Shown here: positions 10,761 to 22,027 of the stretch, in pieces
Layout of the letters: each line of letters begins with the position of its first letter
Numbering within the stretch: the stretch's first letter is position 1
DNA from: Halichondria panicea
Taxonomy: Eukaryota; Porifera; Demospongiae; Suberitida; Halichondriidae
Reading direction: 5' to 3'
DNA length: 64,000 bases
Assembly: GCF_963675165.1 (NCBI RefSeq)
Contig: NC_087386.1
Coordinates: 6,516,066-6,580,065, forward strand
Program-made: the position numbers and the translations under genes
The notes under the pieces: model-generated
The model's database searches: none
What the model was told of the DNA's origin: nothing
The model's input: the letters and a program-made list of their open reading frames with translations, nothing else

Positions 10761-11082
10761 ATGGGGATCACAGTGGAGTTGTGGAGAGCTCGCATTGGGC
10801 AGTTCAGTGGTGGGAGGGGATCCCGACCACACAGTAAAGCTCCCTCGACAAAACAGCCTCTACACTTCAGTGATACAGTGGGTACTACTGCAAAAGTTGT
10901 TCAAGGAGGCTTGCTTTTATTGGTAATTCTCACATTTTTGAGCTCTCACGACAAATCACTTTTGCTAAAATGCACAAGAAATGCTGGTCTCCTAATAATT
11001 GCCATTGTTGGGTTGGTTCACTCTCTTGCCCATCTCTTGCTGCTAGCTGGAGACATTGAGAGCAATCCTGGCCCACAAATGG
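10761..11082 (+). CDS. Hydrophobic leader exon ending in a 2A-like (StopGo) motif
   Basis: The first in-frame ATG (10761, M-G-I-T-V-E-L-W) opens 107 codons; the frame is open further upstream, so an earlier exon cannot be excluded. There is a basic N-terminal region, a hydrophobic segment at residues 46-60, and a second at about 75-96. It runs directly into G-D-I-E-S-N-P-G-P at residues 97-105 (11049-11075). D-[VI]-E-x-N-P-G-P is the strict signature of 2A-like sequences, where the ribosome fails to form the Gly-Pro bond. The donor ATGG|GTAAGT follows two codons later in phase 1 and joins a Death-domain exon. Known precedents, from memory: cellular 2A-like sequences in invertebrate innate-immune genes and in some LINEs. 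No retrotransposon ORF is attached here. Confidence 0.75.
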
Positions 11083-11128
11083 GTAAGTATAATATTGTGA
11101 AGGTGGATGTTTCTAAATATTGTTACAG

Positions 11129-11408
11129 ATGAAGTTCTGACTCTCCATGAGCATCTAGAGGACGCTTGCAGCAAGCTATTCAAGGCTCGTACAGAATGGT
11201 TCAATATTGGGCTAACTCTCGGTGTCGATGACAATACTCTTACTGCTATCCGCCAGGAGCATTCTAGTAACCATGGTGACTGTCTCCGAGATATGTTGGC
11301 TCATCGTATCAAAGCAACGGATTCACTCACATGGGGAGATCTGTGCAAGAGTCTTAGACACGACACAGTAGGACACAGCGATGTGGCTGATGAAATCAAA
11401 GCAGGTAT
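11129..11408 (+). CDS. Death-domain exon following the 2A-like exon
   Basis: A 46-bp intron separates it from the 2A exon, and the phase-1 join is clean (G|AT gives Asp). It encodes D-E-V-L-T-L-H-E-H-L, E-W-F-N-I-G-L-T-L-G-V, D-C-L-R-D-M-L-A and L-T-W-G-D-L-C-K-S-L, a diverged sister of 9814-10087. The donor AAAGCAG|GTATAT is present, but repeat R2 begins about 20 bases later and no partner exon is visible before 18.9 kb. Confidence 0.75.
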
Positions 11409-11429
11409 ATTTTTTAGTACAGGTAGCCG

Positions 11430-12220
11430 AACCTCTTGTTTGTTTGTGACATCTGAGTATGCTTACCTGGGTTCCATAGCACTGTCTTTATAGCATGCAT
11501 GCCATGTTAAAGCTTTGGTGTCAAATAAAAGCAAGCACGGCCTTTATTCGAGCTGAAGTGATAAAGCTAGAATTGTACTTTTGCTTCTTTAGCCCTAAGA
11601 CTTCTAGTCTTGAGGCCGGACTCCTCCTTAGAAGAGATAGTTTGATCAAGTTTTTATTTGAATGAAACTTGATTGCATGTGCATGGTCCAGGAATGTTTT
11701 GGTTCGGTACAGGACGTGCACGCCCACGATCTGCCATGAATTACTGTATAGTTGGATATTCATGGCTAATTGTGGGCGTGCACGTCCTGTGGGTTAATTA
11801 CTGGTCCAAGAAATTCTTGGACTGTCGACTATATCTCCCCTAAGGAGGAGTCTGGCCTTGAGACTAAAGACTTTGCTGTGATCCTAGTGCACCACTAAGC
11901 TCTCAAAGTTCAGCATGTATAATATATTGCTATATACTGTTATTTGCTACTTTAATGCTTAGTCTAGCCAGCTCCAAGTCTGGGGGCGGCCAGACCTTTT
12001 CTTAGAGGAGGGAGGGGAAGAGGAGAAAAGGTTACATTCCGTTAGAGCGCACAGAAATGCTGCAAGAGTCTCCAAACCTAATCCTAGCTCTACTTGATCT
12101 TGATTTTGCCCTCGAGCTATTAGGTCTGGCCCCGGAGAGTACCAGCTTCCATGCTCATACATCTACATTTATTGGGTCATGTCAACAGCCGAGAGTTAGC
12201 ACTTTAATGCTCTAGTTATG
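11430..12220 (+). repeat. Interspersed repeat R2, with internal palindrome
   Basis: Opens with TTGTTTGTTTGTGACATCTGAG and ends at AGAGTTAGCACTTTAATGCTC, like the other R2 copies. Inside, an inverted pair around GGACGTGCACGCCCA (11713 and 11771) suggests a small inserted inverted-repeat element. Confidence 0.45.
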
Positions 12221-12222
12221 CC

Positions 12223-12560
12223 TCGGTGCGCATGCGCAATTAAAGGTATATACGTACGGTAGTGTGTTTGTGTGTGTGTGTCTGTGTGCGTATCTGTGTA
12301 GACTGCTACAGCTGCTCAAGGATCAATGAAGTTCAAGTAAGAGTTTATAATCTATTTTCTTGGATTTTAATTTGTGGATTTGCAAAATAATGCTTCGTTC
12401 TCGAGTTATGCCTAGTTTTGCTTACTCAGAATGCCATTGCAGCCTTTTCAGAAGAGTGGATTCTGGATTCTGCCTGGCATGGCAGCAAAATATTAATTAA
12501 TGCTGATGTGTGTACAAAAGCGCTTTAATTGACACCTCAACCGAGGCATCAGCACCCACA
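12223..12560 (+). repeat. Interspersed repeat R1 (truncated), with TG-rich tract
   Basis: Starts ATGCCTCGGTGCGCATGCGC and passes through a TG-rich microsatellite and AGACTGCTACAGCTGCTC, as in copies at 13735, 25384, 30437 and 47793. It ends near CCGAGGCATCAGCACCC; the inverted CTCGGTG / CACCGAG ends suggest a non-autonomous element. Confidence 0.5.
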
Positions 12561-13035
12561 GTGCTTTCTGAGTACTAATCTCCGGTGTGCATGACTATAA
12601 TTATATAGAGCAAGTATATGTTTCAAGGCTATCAAACTTCGCGGAATGACCATGCATGCATTTATAGCTAAGGCAGGTGGACTACCATTAGAAATTACGC
12701 TTAATTAATTGCGCAATAAATGTTCGCAGCACATGTCTATACATTATAATCAGCGAAAACCACGAAAATTTATTCCCTCGAAATATACCCGCTATACTGT
12801 GATATTGCTTCGTAAAATTATAATGAAGGCTGCATGTGTTCAACTTGTATTCAAGGTACTATTTTTCATTTCTCCCGACATCTTTCCCACTCACACCCAT
12901 GCACTCAATAAGATAACCTTGGGGTGGACTGTACGGACTCTCAATTCAAACTACAGGTAAGCCAGTTCTATATAGTAGCAAATTCTGATTCATGTATGTT
13001 GTCACGAGAGGAGGCCACGTACGGGTTATATATAG

Positions 13036-13290
13036 TATTGTTACCCGAGGCGCGCGTGGGCGGCCACGGGTATAGTAGTCTGTTGGTTTGTTTGTCACAG
13101 GTATATCTACTCACCTGGATGCTACAGCACTGCGTTTACAGCATGGATATAGCCTTCACACAACAATATTTTGGTTTAAATAGTGACAGATTGTGATGTT
13201 AAAGCTTCTTTGTCGAGCAAAAGCTAAGAAGCTTGAACCAGCTTGTGACTGGGTCTGCTTACCTGGATGTTCTAGTACTGCGTTTAGCCT
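13036..13290 (+). repeat. Interspersed repeat R2 fragment
   Basis: ACCCGAGGCGCGCGTGGGC and GGCCACGGGTATAGTAGTC open this copy and the one at 16213. The CACCTGGATGC and TACAGCATGGATA blocks follow. Non-coding. Confidence 0.45.
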
Positions 13291-13295
13291 CTACA

Positions 13296-13435
13296 CAGGC
13301 TCTCCTTTTTCTGTTCTTTATCACAATCGTTCAATACGATAAAATACTGTCTTAATCGTTCAATGAGATAAAATATGGTATTAATTGGAGGAATAAAGAA
13401 AGAAATAGACATAGAGTTAGGAAAAAGGAGAGCCT
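13296..13435. mobile_element. Small inverted-repeat element (CAGGCTCTCCTTTTTC ends)
   Basis: CAGGCTCTCCTTTTTC and its complement GAAAAAGGAGAGCCTG bound 140 bp with an internal duplicated CGTTCAAT-GATAAAATA. A similar pair (CAGGCCTTACTTTTTC and complement) bounds about 14485-14605. Confidence 0.5.
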
Positions 13436-13734
13436 GTATCGGGAAGTCGCGTGAGGGTAGAAGGGTGGTAGAAGGGTGAAAATGAGCGTGGGCATGCTGA
13501 GCTAGAGATGTTGGACCGCCCACGCAGATATCTATGACTAATAAAAGTTTGCCTGCAGCAAGCTGGACATGGACTTGGAACTGGAAGTTTGCAAGCACTA
13601 TAGCTAGCTATATACCTTAAGCTTAGCTAGATGATCTACTAGTCTAGATTGTGTGTTCAGATTCTATCAGACTATTACCTTTTCTTGTGTCTTTCTACAT
13701 GCTAGTATAGATCAAGAATAGCTTAGTCATCATT

Positions 13735-14292
13735 ATGCCTCGGTGCGCATGCGCAAGCGAGGTATACGGTAGTGTGTTTGTGTGTCTGTGTGTGTGTGTG
13801 TAGACTGCTACAGCTGCTCAAGGATGAATCAAGTGCAAGTAAGAGTTTCTATAGGCTTCTAGTCATGTTTACTTGGATTTTAATTCGTGGATTTGCAAAA
13901 TAATGCTTCGTTCTCGAGTTATGCCTAGTTAATTTTGCTTACTTGGAATGCCATTGCAGCCTTTTCAGAAGAGCACGTAGCCAAACTTGTTTACCGAGTG
14001 TTACTACTCTACTTAGTAGTTAGCTCTGCACTAGAACGCTAGCTATTGGTAGCTGCAAGAGTGAGGAAGAGAGCTGCAAGGCTCTGTTGATGGCAGCCAT
14101 TAATTTTAGACTTGAACTTTTGGCATCGATCGTTTTTAACAACAATCATGGTCGATCATTACCCACGCTTTGAGTTTGCATGCAGCAAAAGCAAAAATGT
14201 TCATCAATAACATTATTATATATAAGCTATTAGTAGCTTCATGTTATGTAGCTTTGGCATCTCCACCGAGGCATCAGCACCTGCGGTGCTTT
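13735..14292 (+). repeat. Interspersed repeat R1, near full length
   Basis: Ends ATGCCTCGGTGCGCATGCGC and CACCGAGGCATCAGCACC are partial inverted repeats. The internal TG-rich tract and the CTACTCTACTTAGTAGTTAGCT block are shared with 25384-25993. No coding capacity. Confidence 0.55.
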
Positions 14293-14711
14293 CATTATCA
14301 TATAGCTAGCAGGTAGCTACTGCCACCAGAGCTGGCAACGCTGGTTCTCTGATCTGACTTGCAGCTTGGGTGGTTGTCTCAGTACAGTTTTATTAACTCT
14401 GAATGCGTGGGAGAATACCTTATGTCACGATTGTGGGCTACATATCGCCCACGTTCATAAAAATCCTTGTGGATCACGCGATTTCCCAAACCAGGCCTTA
14501 CTTTTTCTTAACTGTACGCCCATTTCTTCCTTTGCTGCCTCACTACGTCTTTCTTATGATTTATGGATGAACAGTGACAACAGCAAGAAAAAGTAAGGCC
14601 TGGGAACGACGCTATACTGCGTTTACAGCATGAGTAGCCTCCACACAACAAGTTAGTACTTCTAATAGTGGCAGCTTTCAGTGTTAAAGCTTTGTTGTCT
14701 AATAAAAGCAA

Positions 14712-15800
14712 GCAGCAAATGGTCCCATCTCTCCCGTATCGTGCCGAATCTGGGCAGTCAGTTTCAACCGCTGGAGAACATCCTACGCACTGTGTTCATT
14801 CCCACCATCACTGGAAGACCACTCCCTAATGACACAGATAGGGATATCTTTGCCCTGGGGTCTGGGCCTAAGCAACCCAGCAAAACAGTGTGATCTACAG
14901 TTCTCCGCCTCCCACTCCATTTCCAAGCCACTGATAGAGTCAGAATACTCCTTCGGGTGCATGGATGCCCAGCTGTCAGCCAAATCTGCCGTCAAACAGC
15001 TGCGCAGGGAACAATCCACCCTAGCAGCAGAAGAAATCAAGCAGCGTCTCACCCCTGCCAACACTAGGACGCTGGATCTCGCAAGCGAGAGAGGTGCCTC
15101 CAATTGGCTAACCTCACTACCGATCTCGGAGTTCGGCTTCAGTCTACACAAAGGTGCCTTTGTGGACGCCCTATGTCTACGCTATGGTTGGACGCCTGGA
15201 GGTACGCCAATACACTGCGACTGTGGTGCCAACTTCTCAGTCGAGCACGTCCTCTCTTGCCCCCGTGGAGGATTTCCATCGATCCGCCACAATGAAATCA
15301 GGGATATCACTGCCGACCTACTCACAGAAATCTGTCATGATGTCTCGGTGGAACCTGATCTCCAACCCCTGACTGGAGAAACCCTTGCTCACAGAACCGC
15401 CAATATATCGGATGGTGCCAGACTTGATGTCTCCATGAAGGGGTTCTGGGGAGGACGCCAAGAGAAGACATTCCTGGATGTCAGGGTGTTCAACCCACAT
15501 GCTCTGTCAAACAAAAACTCTAGCATTGCAAACTGTTACAAAAAGCACGAAAATGAAAAAAAAAGAGCTTATGAGCAACGAGTCCGAGATGTCGAACACT
15601 CAACCTTCACTCCAATAGTGGCATGGCAAAACAGTCCACAACATTCTACAAGCGACTTGCCTCTCGTCTAGCTGAAAAATGGGAGCAGACATACTGCTCA
15701 ACCCTGTACTGGCTACGTGCCCGCCTGTCTTTCTCTCTACTGAGATCTGCAATATAATGTATCCGTGGCGCCCGCTCATCTAGGGGCCACGCTGTGACCA
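14712..15800 (+). pseudogene. 3' part of a non-LTR-type reverse transcriptase gene with CCHC and restriction-like endonuclease-like region
   Basis: The frame reads G-A-S-N-W-L-T-S-L-P, D-A-L-C-L-R-Y-G-W, then C-D-C-G-x5-E-H-V-L-S-C-P (about 15218-15262) followed by R-H-N-E-I-R-D, and D-G-A-R-L-D-V ... F-L-D-V-R-V (about 15410-15490). C-x-C ... H-x-C plus a D...D-V-R nuclease-like core is the C-terminal layout of R2/NeSL-type elements. The copy is dead: a frame change near 14858 separates the upstream part (P-L-P-N-D-T-D-R-D-I-F-A-L), and another near 15625 separates the F-Y-K-R-L-A-S-R-L-A-E-K-W tail. It is truncated at 5' and embedded in R2 sequence. Confidence 0.65.
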
Positions 15801-15939
15801 ATTGATCTGATCAGCAGCGAGGCAAGCTAGCTACCTGCAGGAAAACTGAATTAAAAAGATATAACTATTTACAATTATTTTTCTTGACTTGCTCTCATAA
15901 TTATTATCATTACTCGAAAAAAAAAAAAAAATGTAGTTT

Positions 15940-16850
15940 GAACAGAACTTGGCACATGCGTTACTTATAACTGAAGTGATCCTGTACCAGGAACAATGGA
16001 ACAGGATCACTAAAGTAGAAAGCTGTATATACCAGGAACAATGGAACAGGGTCACTGAAGTAGAAAGCTTGAATTATAGCTCCTGCTGACTGTCTACTCC
16101 AGATCTAGTTGGTCCGCCCAACCAACGCTTCGCTCAGCGTTGGTTGGACTCCGCCCAACTACTCCAGATCCATGCAGGACCTAGAGCCATACTTCTCTGA
16201 GACTCCAGGCTTATTACCCGAGGCGCGCGTGGACGGCCACGGGTATAGTAGTCGTTTGGTTTGTCTGTTTGTAATTTCAGGATCTGCTCACCTGGCTGCC
16301 ACAGCACTGCGTTTACAGCATGGATAGCCTTCACACAATAAGTTATTAGTTTTATAACAATAGTAGATTTCGATGTTAGAGCTTTGTTGTTGAATAAAGC
16401 ATAACTAAGAAGCTTGAACTTGCACGTTGGCAGCTAGCTAGGCTAACACTATACACGCGGCCTTTATTCGAGGCACACTCCGTATTTACAGCTGAAGTGA
16501 TCCCGTACCAAACACAGTGGAAAAGGGTCACTACAATAGAAAGCTAGAATTGTGACTTGTTTGTTGCTCTGTTAGCTGACTCTGGGATCCTACTCCATCC
16601 AAGAGTCATACTTCTCTGAAACTCCAGGCTTCTTTGCTGTGATCCTAGACTAGGACCTAGTTCACCTCATGTATCACTAAAACTCTGTTCTCAATATTTC
16701 AGCATGTCTCCAGTCTGGTTTAGTTTTATTGCTCCTGAGTTGCTGTGCTAGACAGCTCAGTCATACATCACTACATGCACTGCATTATATCACTCTTCTG
16801 GTTTCTTTATAATCATGTCACCAGCCGAGGGTTTGCACTTCAGTGCTCTA
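15940..16850 (+). repeat. R2 repeat copies, partly tandem
   Basis: CTGAAGTGATCCTGTACC blocks at about 15970 and 16030 duplicate each other. A second copy starts at 16213 (ACCCGAGGCGCGCGTGGAC) and ends in GAGGGTTTGCACTTCAGTGC near 16850. Non-coding. Confidence 0.45.
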
Positions 16851-16851
16851 G

Positions 16852-17372
16852 TTTGTTTGTTTGTTTGTTTGTTTGTAACAATAATATCTACTCACCTGGA
16901 TGCCATAACACTGCGTTTACAACATAGATAGATTTTAATGTTAAAGCTTCTTTGTCGAGTAAAAGTGAGCAAAAGCTAAGAAGCTTAAACTTGCACGTGG
17001 CCTTGAGTCAAGGTACGGGATCACTTCAGCTGAAAATACGTAGTCAAGGCTTTACGTATTTTCAGCTGAAGTAATCCCGTACCAGGAACAATTGAATAGG
17101 GTCAAGAAAGTAGAATTGTGACTGGTTGTTGACTGACTCTGGATCCTATACTCAAGCTTGGAAGGAGCCATACTTCTCTTAGTCTAAGACTCCAGGCTTC
17201 TTTGCTGTGATCCCAGTCCATAGTGCATGTCTCATGTATACGTTGTTGTTTAGTTTTATTGCTCTTGAGTTGCTGTGCTAGTCATACATGCTACATGCAC
17301 TGCATTATATCACTCTTCTGGGTTCTTTACTATCATGTCACCAGCCGAGGGTCTGCACTTTAGTGCTCTAGT
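16852..17372 (+). repeat. R2 repeat copy with internal palindrome
   Basis: Runs from a GTTTGTTTGT tract to AGGGTCTGCACTTTAGTGCTC. Within it, ACGGGATCACTTCAGCTGAA at about 17018 and its complement near 17050-17080 form a hairpin. Confidence 0.45.
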
Positions 17373-17893
17373 TTGTTTGTTTGTCTGTCTGTGTATTCTG
17401 AGTCTGCTAACCTGGCTGCCATTTAGTGCTGCATTAATTTACAGCATGATATAGCTCCACACATGCAACAAGTTACAGTTTAATAGTGCATGTGCATGGA
17501 AGATTTGGGTCAATATAAAAGCGAACAAATGCTAAAAAGCAGTTGGCTGCAGGGCTAGCCAAAGGCAGTCGAATATCATGCACTTGACTATAATGATCGA
17601 ATCTTCATGCTATACCCACACTCTACTAGATCCGCCCAACTATAGTCTTTAGTGGCAGCACTGGTCTCTGGAAACTATATACCATGGTACCGGTATTATA
17701 TCATTATTCTTAATTAATTATAGCCTCTATAGGTCTTCTAGCTCAGAGCCTCCCCATGTTCTGTTGACCTGGTCCATTAGACACCAGAGCTAGTCATATA
17801 TATAGGGCACTGGTAGTTGGTGTATCCCCTGACATTAAAATCTATTTGTGTTGAGGTTGACCTTCATAATGTTGTCATAATTATATACAGTGG

Positions 17894-18316
17894 AACGTCC
17901 ATTAACGACCACCTCCAACCACACGCTATATAATGGCCAAGAGCTCAGGTCCGGATTGAAACTACAATGACTGCGATGTAAAGCAACCTCTCAGGAGCGA
18001 CCACCTCTCTACTCCGTATAACGAGCAGCTTTCTAGTCCCCAACTATAGCTTTAGCAATGGGCCTCCCAGAACGGACAGCCACACCCAGAATTAGCAGAA
18101 AATTATTGCTGAGATAGCATTATTTTGCACAATCGTGAAAATCTGGCTGTAGCTTGTCTCTAGAGCCTTTTCAAAGCTTGTATAAGCTAAAGAAGCAGTT
18201 AGCAGATTCATTTGCAGCAAGAAATGACTCATAGAATATACATAGCGAAGACCACCTCTCTATAACGGCCAAAAGGCTGTTCCCCAATGGTGTCCGTTCT
18301 ATGGAGGTTCCACTGT
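17894..18316. mobile_element. pogo/Tc1-type MITE
   Basis: CAGTGGAACGTCCATTAACG at the left and GTTCTATGGAGGTTCCACTG at the right form imperfect terminal inverted repeats flanked by TA. CAGTGGAACCTCCAT-like ends are characteristic of pogo/Tigger-class elements. About 420 bp, no transposase. Confidence 0.65.
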
Positions 18317-18347
18317 ACTTCAGTTTACCATTGCGCTTCTACCTTAA

Positions 18348-18570
18348 GGTGACATTATTATTTGTACGAGTTATTAATTTCTGCTATTTTGCTATTTCTG
18401 TGAATGAGTTCAAAAATTTGTACTCGCAGATAATTAAAAAATGCAATGAACTCATTAAAACCACTTGCGAGTAATTAGAAACGCTAACATAATTTCACAG
18501 ATTTAGCAGAATTTTATACCAGCAAAATCGCAAACGAATCTACCTGTGAAAAAATGTCACCTTATAAGGT
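18348..18570. mobile_element. Small inverted-repeat element (AAGGTGACATT ends)
   Basis: CTTAAGGTGACATTATTATT on the left and AAAATGTCACCTTATAAGG on the right are inverted copies about 220 bp apart. The interior has matching inverted CGAGT-AATTA-rich blocks. Non-coding MITE. Confidence 0.5.
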
Positions 18571-19050
18571 ATCTATGTGCTGATAAGCTTCAACCACCAG
18601 CTAAAAGTTAGTATTTTCTAGTTGTAGACTATAATTATGTAGAATTCTCTGGCATACCGTATAGCAAGAAATTTTGGTGGGGTGTAAAATTTTGCGTTTT
18701 CGAGGGCGGAGCAGTGATGCGGACATTAAAACCAAGATAAACTCCCACGCACCCGTATTTTCACATGCAAAGCTATTGGTGGGTGTGGTTTCCTGGCATT
18801 GAACTGCGAATATTAGAACTGACGAAAATTTCTGCTGAGGGCTCTGGAGCCAAATAGCGAAAATTTTCCGCCATAGGGTACTTGTCAACCACATAAACCA
18901 TAAATGAAGCCATAATTTATCACATAACTTCCAGGGCCGAACTCAATGCTTAGTGTAGATAGTCATGTGATATTGTATAATGAGTAGGGAGTGGGTCTGC
19001 ATGTGATGAGTGATGGACCTGCTCACACTATATATCTTAACTCTGCACAG

Positions 19051-19152
19051 GATGGATTAACTGAGGAGTTGATGGCAGCTGCTCAAAATGGTCATGTGAA
19101 GGGAGTGGAGGTGTTAATTGCAGCAGGGGCTGAAGTGAACTTTCAAACTGAG
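19051..19152 (+). CDS. Ankyrin-repeat exon, A-type
   Basis: Between CTCTGCACAG and GAG|GTGAGA, phase 0, 34 codons. It reads D-G-L-T-E-E-L-M-A-A-A-Q-N-G-H-V-K-G-V-E-V-L-I-A-A-G-A, a recognisable ankyrin repeat, although the consensus T-A-L is changed to T-E-E-L. The intron before it contains the D-to-A intron sequence seen at 50400-50518. The next (B-type) exon is disrupted by a 10.6-kb insertion. Confidence 0.7.
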
Positions 19153-19198
19153 GTGAGATTTACTGCGATGGTTAGATGGCATTACACATGGCCAGTAT
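19153..19198 (+). pseudogene. Left piece of a B-type ankyrin exon, interrupted
   Basis: TTACACATGGCCAGTAT matches the B-exon core TTGCACATGGCCAGTCAGA at 50680. The sequence then breaks at the transposon start (19199) and resumes at 29822. The usual GTACAG acceptor before the exon is already lost. Confidence 0.65.
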
Positions 19199-19789
19199 TA
19201 GCCTCGATTCTAGGCCGAGTTTTCGCTTTTATAACGGTTAGGCAACAACTAGGCCTGCGCATGTAGGACCAGAAAGCCAGAAATCGGAAAAGGCGGAAGT
19301 GAAAGGTAAATGAGTGGGCGTAGCAGGGCAATGCATTCCAAGGTTAACCCTTGACTTTGCACAGAGATATGCTCTTGCCTGATCACTATACTAGTCTATG
19401 TAAGTAAGTAGAAAGCTGGCCAGCCTAGTTTTAAGTAGACTCTCCATTGTCTGCAGTATAGACTTAATATAATAGCTAGCTACTTGCACATGTCTGCAGT
19501 AGACTCTAGCTATAGCTACATGCACAATGACAATTAATTATGTCTGTACACTGAGCTAGATTTAGTATGAATTTAACATTACCATTTTTAATTCAGCCAG
19601 TCACCTAACTCCTACTTATACTCCCCAATTTATTGTTCAGAGGTTATTTGGCTCTATACTGAAACACGCCGAGCCACTTTTCTGACTTTTGAGAGCTATG
19701 ATTATAGAATGGGAACTGGAATAATTATGTTCAATCCTGGTCTATATACAAGCAATTAAGTATATCAGCCAATAAGTTATGTTGATATA

Positions 19790-20389
19790 CTCAAGTTACT
19801 TTAATCGACTGGAACTTGCTGAGCAACTTTTCTGACTTTCCGAGAACAGTGGTTCGTTAACGGGAACCCTGAAAAATAATATATTCAGTGCTGGTCTAGA
19901 CATGCATGCATGCAGATATCAGCTAGTATGTTGATATATACTCTTCTGAGGTTACTTGAATCGACTGGAACTTGCTGAGCAACTTTTCTGACTTCCGAGT
20001 GCAGTGGTTCGTTAACGGGAACCCTGAAAAATAATATATTCAGTGCTGGTCTAGACATGCATGCAGATATCAGCCAGTATGTTGATATATATACTCAATT
20101 CTGAGGTTACTTTAATCGACTGGAACTTGCTGAGCAACTTTTCTGACTTTCCGAGAGCAGTTGTTTGTTAACGGGAACCCAGAAAAATAATATATTCAGT
20201 GTTGGTCTAGACATGCATGCAGATATCAGCCAGTATGTTGATATATACTCAAGTTTACAATTCTGAGGTTACTTTAATCGACTGGAACTTGCTGAGCAAC
20301 TTTTTTGACTTTCCGAGAGCAGTGGTTCGTTAACGGGAACCCTGAAAAATAATATATTCAGTGCTGGTCTAGACATGCATGCAGATATC
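19790..20389 (+). repeat. Tandem array of about 150-bp units, left arm part 1
   Basis: About four units carry CTTGCTGAGCAACTTTTCTG, GTTCGTTAACGGGAACCC and GACATGCATGCAGATATCAG. The array continues at 22028 after an inserted element and is mirrored on the right arm. Confidence 0.8.
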
Positions 20390-22027
20390 TATGGCGCTCC
20401 ATTTGTTTCATTATTCAATAGTGAAAAATATTGTCAATGGCGAAATATGTTGACAATGATGTAATGTGATTGTCAATACTTGGGTTACCTATTGTCAATG
20501 ATTATCCGATTCATTGTCAATAACTATCGTCATGTTTGTCAATAATTGGGTGCCTATTGTCAATAATTATCCGATTCATTGTCAATAAACTATCGTGATG
20601 TTGTCAATAATTGGGTTGCCTGTTGTCAATGATTATCTGATTCATTGTCAATAATATCGTCATGTTTGTCAATAATTGTTGGAATTATTGTCAATAATTA
20701 TCATCACTATTGTCAATGATTGCTTAATTTTATTGTCAATAATTATCATCATTTATTGTCAATGATTGTTCAAAGTATTGTCAATAATTATTCACCCGTT
20801 TTTATTCGATGTCCCTGCTCCATTCCGGAATGGGTCACCATATTTTACTGCGCATGCGCATGAACTACCAAGAGCCACGTGGCAGGAGTTGACTAACTGT
20901 ACACGTACACAAAAAGACCAGAGATTAAAGACTTACCGCAATTAACTCACGACCTCCCCAGAACACGTACTGCAGGAAGCTTTAGCAAGCGTCTTGAAGT
21001 CGAATGGCAGCCAACGAGCAGGAAGCTTACTATGTACATAGCTAGCTGGCCTAGTGTAGTATAATTTAATTTATATATATCAGAGTTATTTTACCTGAGC
21101 TTCCTGCTCGTTGGCTGCCATTCGACTTCAAGACCCTTGCTAAAGCTTCCTGCAGTACGTGTTCTGGGGAGGTCGTGAGTTAATTGCGGTAAGTCTTTAA
21201 TCTCTGGTCTTTTTGTGTACGTGTACAGTGAGTCAACTCCTGCCACGTGGCTCTTGGTAGTTCATGCGCATGCGCAGTAAAATATGGTGACCCATTCCGG
21301 AATGGAGCAGGAAGCTTACTATGTACATAGCTAGCTGGCCTAGTGTAGTATAATTTAATTTATATATATCAGAGTTATTTTACCTGAGCTTCCTGCTCGT
21401 TGGCTGCCATTCGACTTCAAGACGCTTGCTAAAGCTTCCTGCAGTACGTGTTCTGGGGAGGTCGTGAGTTAATTGCAGTAAGTCTTTAATCTCTGGTCTT
21501 TTTGTGTACGTGTACAGTGAGTCAACTCTTGCCACGTGGCTCTTGTAGTTCATGCGCATGCGCAGTAAATATGGTGACCCATTCCGGAATGGAGCAGGGA
21601 CATCGAATAAAAACGGGTGAATAATTATTGGCAATACTTTGAACAATCATTGACAATAAATGATGATAATTATTGACAATAAAATTGAGCAATCATTGAC
21701 AATAGTGATGATAATTATTGACAATAATTCCAACAATTATTGACAAACATGACGATATTATTGACAATGAATCAGATAATCATTGACAACAAGGCAACCC
21801 AATTTATTATTGACAACATCACGATAGTTTACTGACAATGAATCAGATAATTATTGACAATAGGCACCCAATTATTGACAAACATGACGATAGTTATTGA
21901 CAATGAATCGGATAATCATTGACAATAGGTAACCCAAGTATTGACAATCACATTACATCATTGTCAACATATTTCGGCATTGACAATATTTTTCACTATT
22001 GAATAATGAAACAAATGAAGCGCCATA
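20390..22027. mobile_element. Foldback element with subterminal TTGTCAAT repeats
   Basis: TATGGCGCTCCATTTGTTTC and a near-perfect complement ending GAAGCGCCATA bound a 1638-bp element; GATATC occurs on both sides (20384-20389, 22028-22033) and once in the uninterrupted tandem unit. Each arm holds about 400 bp of irregularly spaced ATTGTCAATAATT motifs. The centre (20820-21610) has inverted blocks A-spacer-A' followed by a direct duplication of spacer-A'. No transposase. The layout recalls Drosophila foldback elements. Confidence 0.75.

Noticed and set aside
21380-21646. 88-codon minus frame in the foldback centre
   Set aside because: Duplicated and mirrored within the element, no domain, interrupted in the sister copies.
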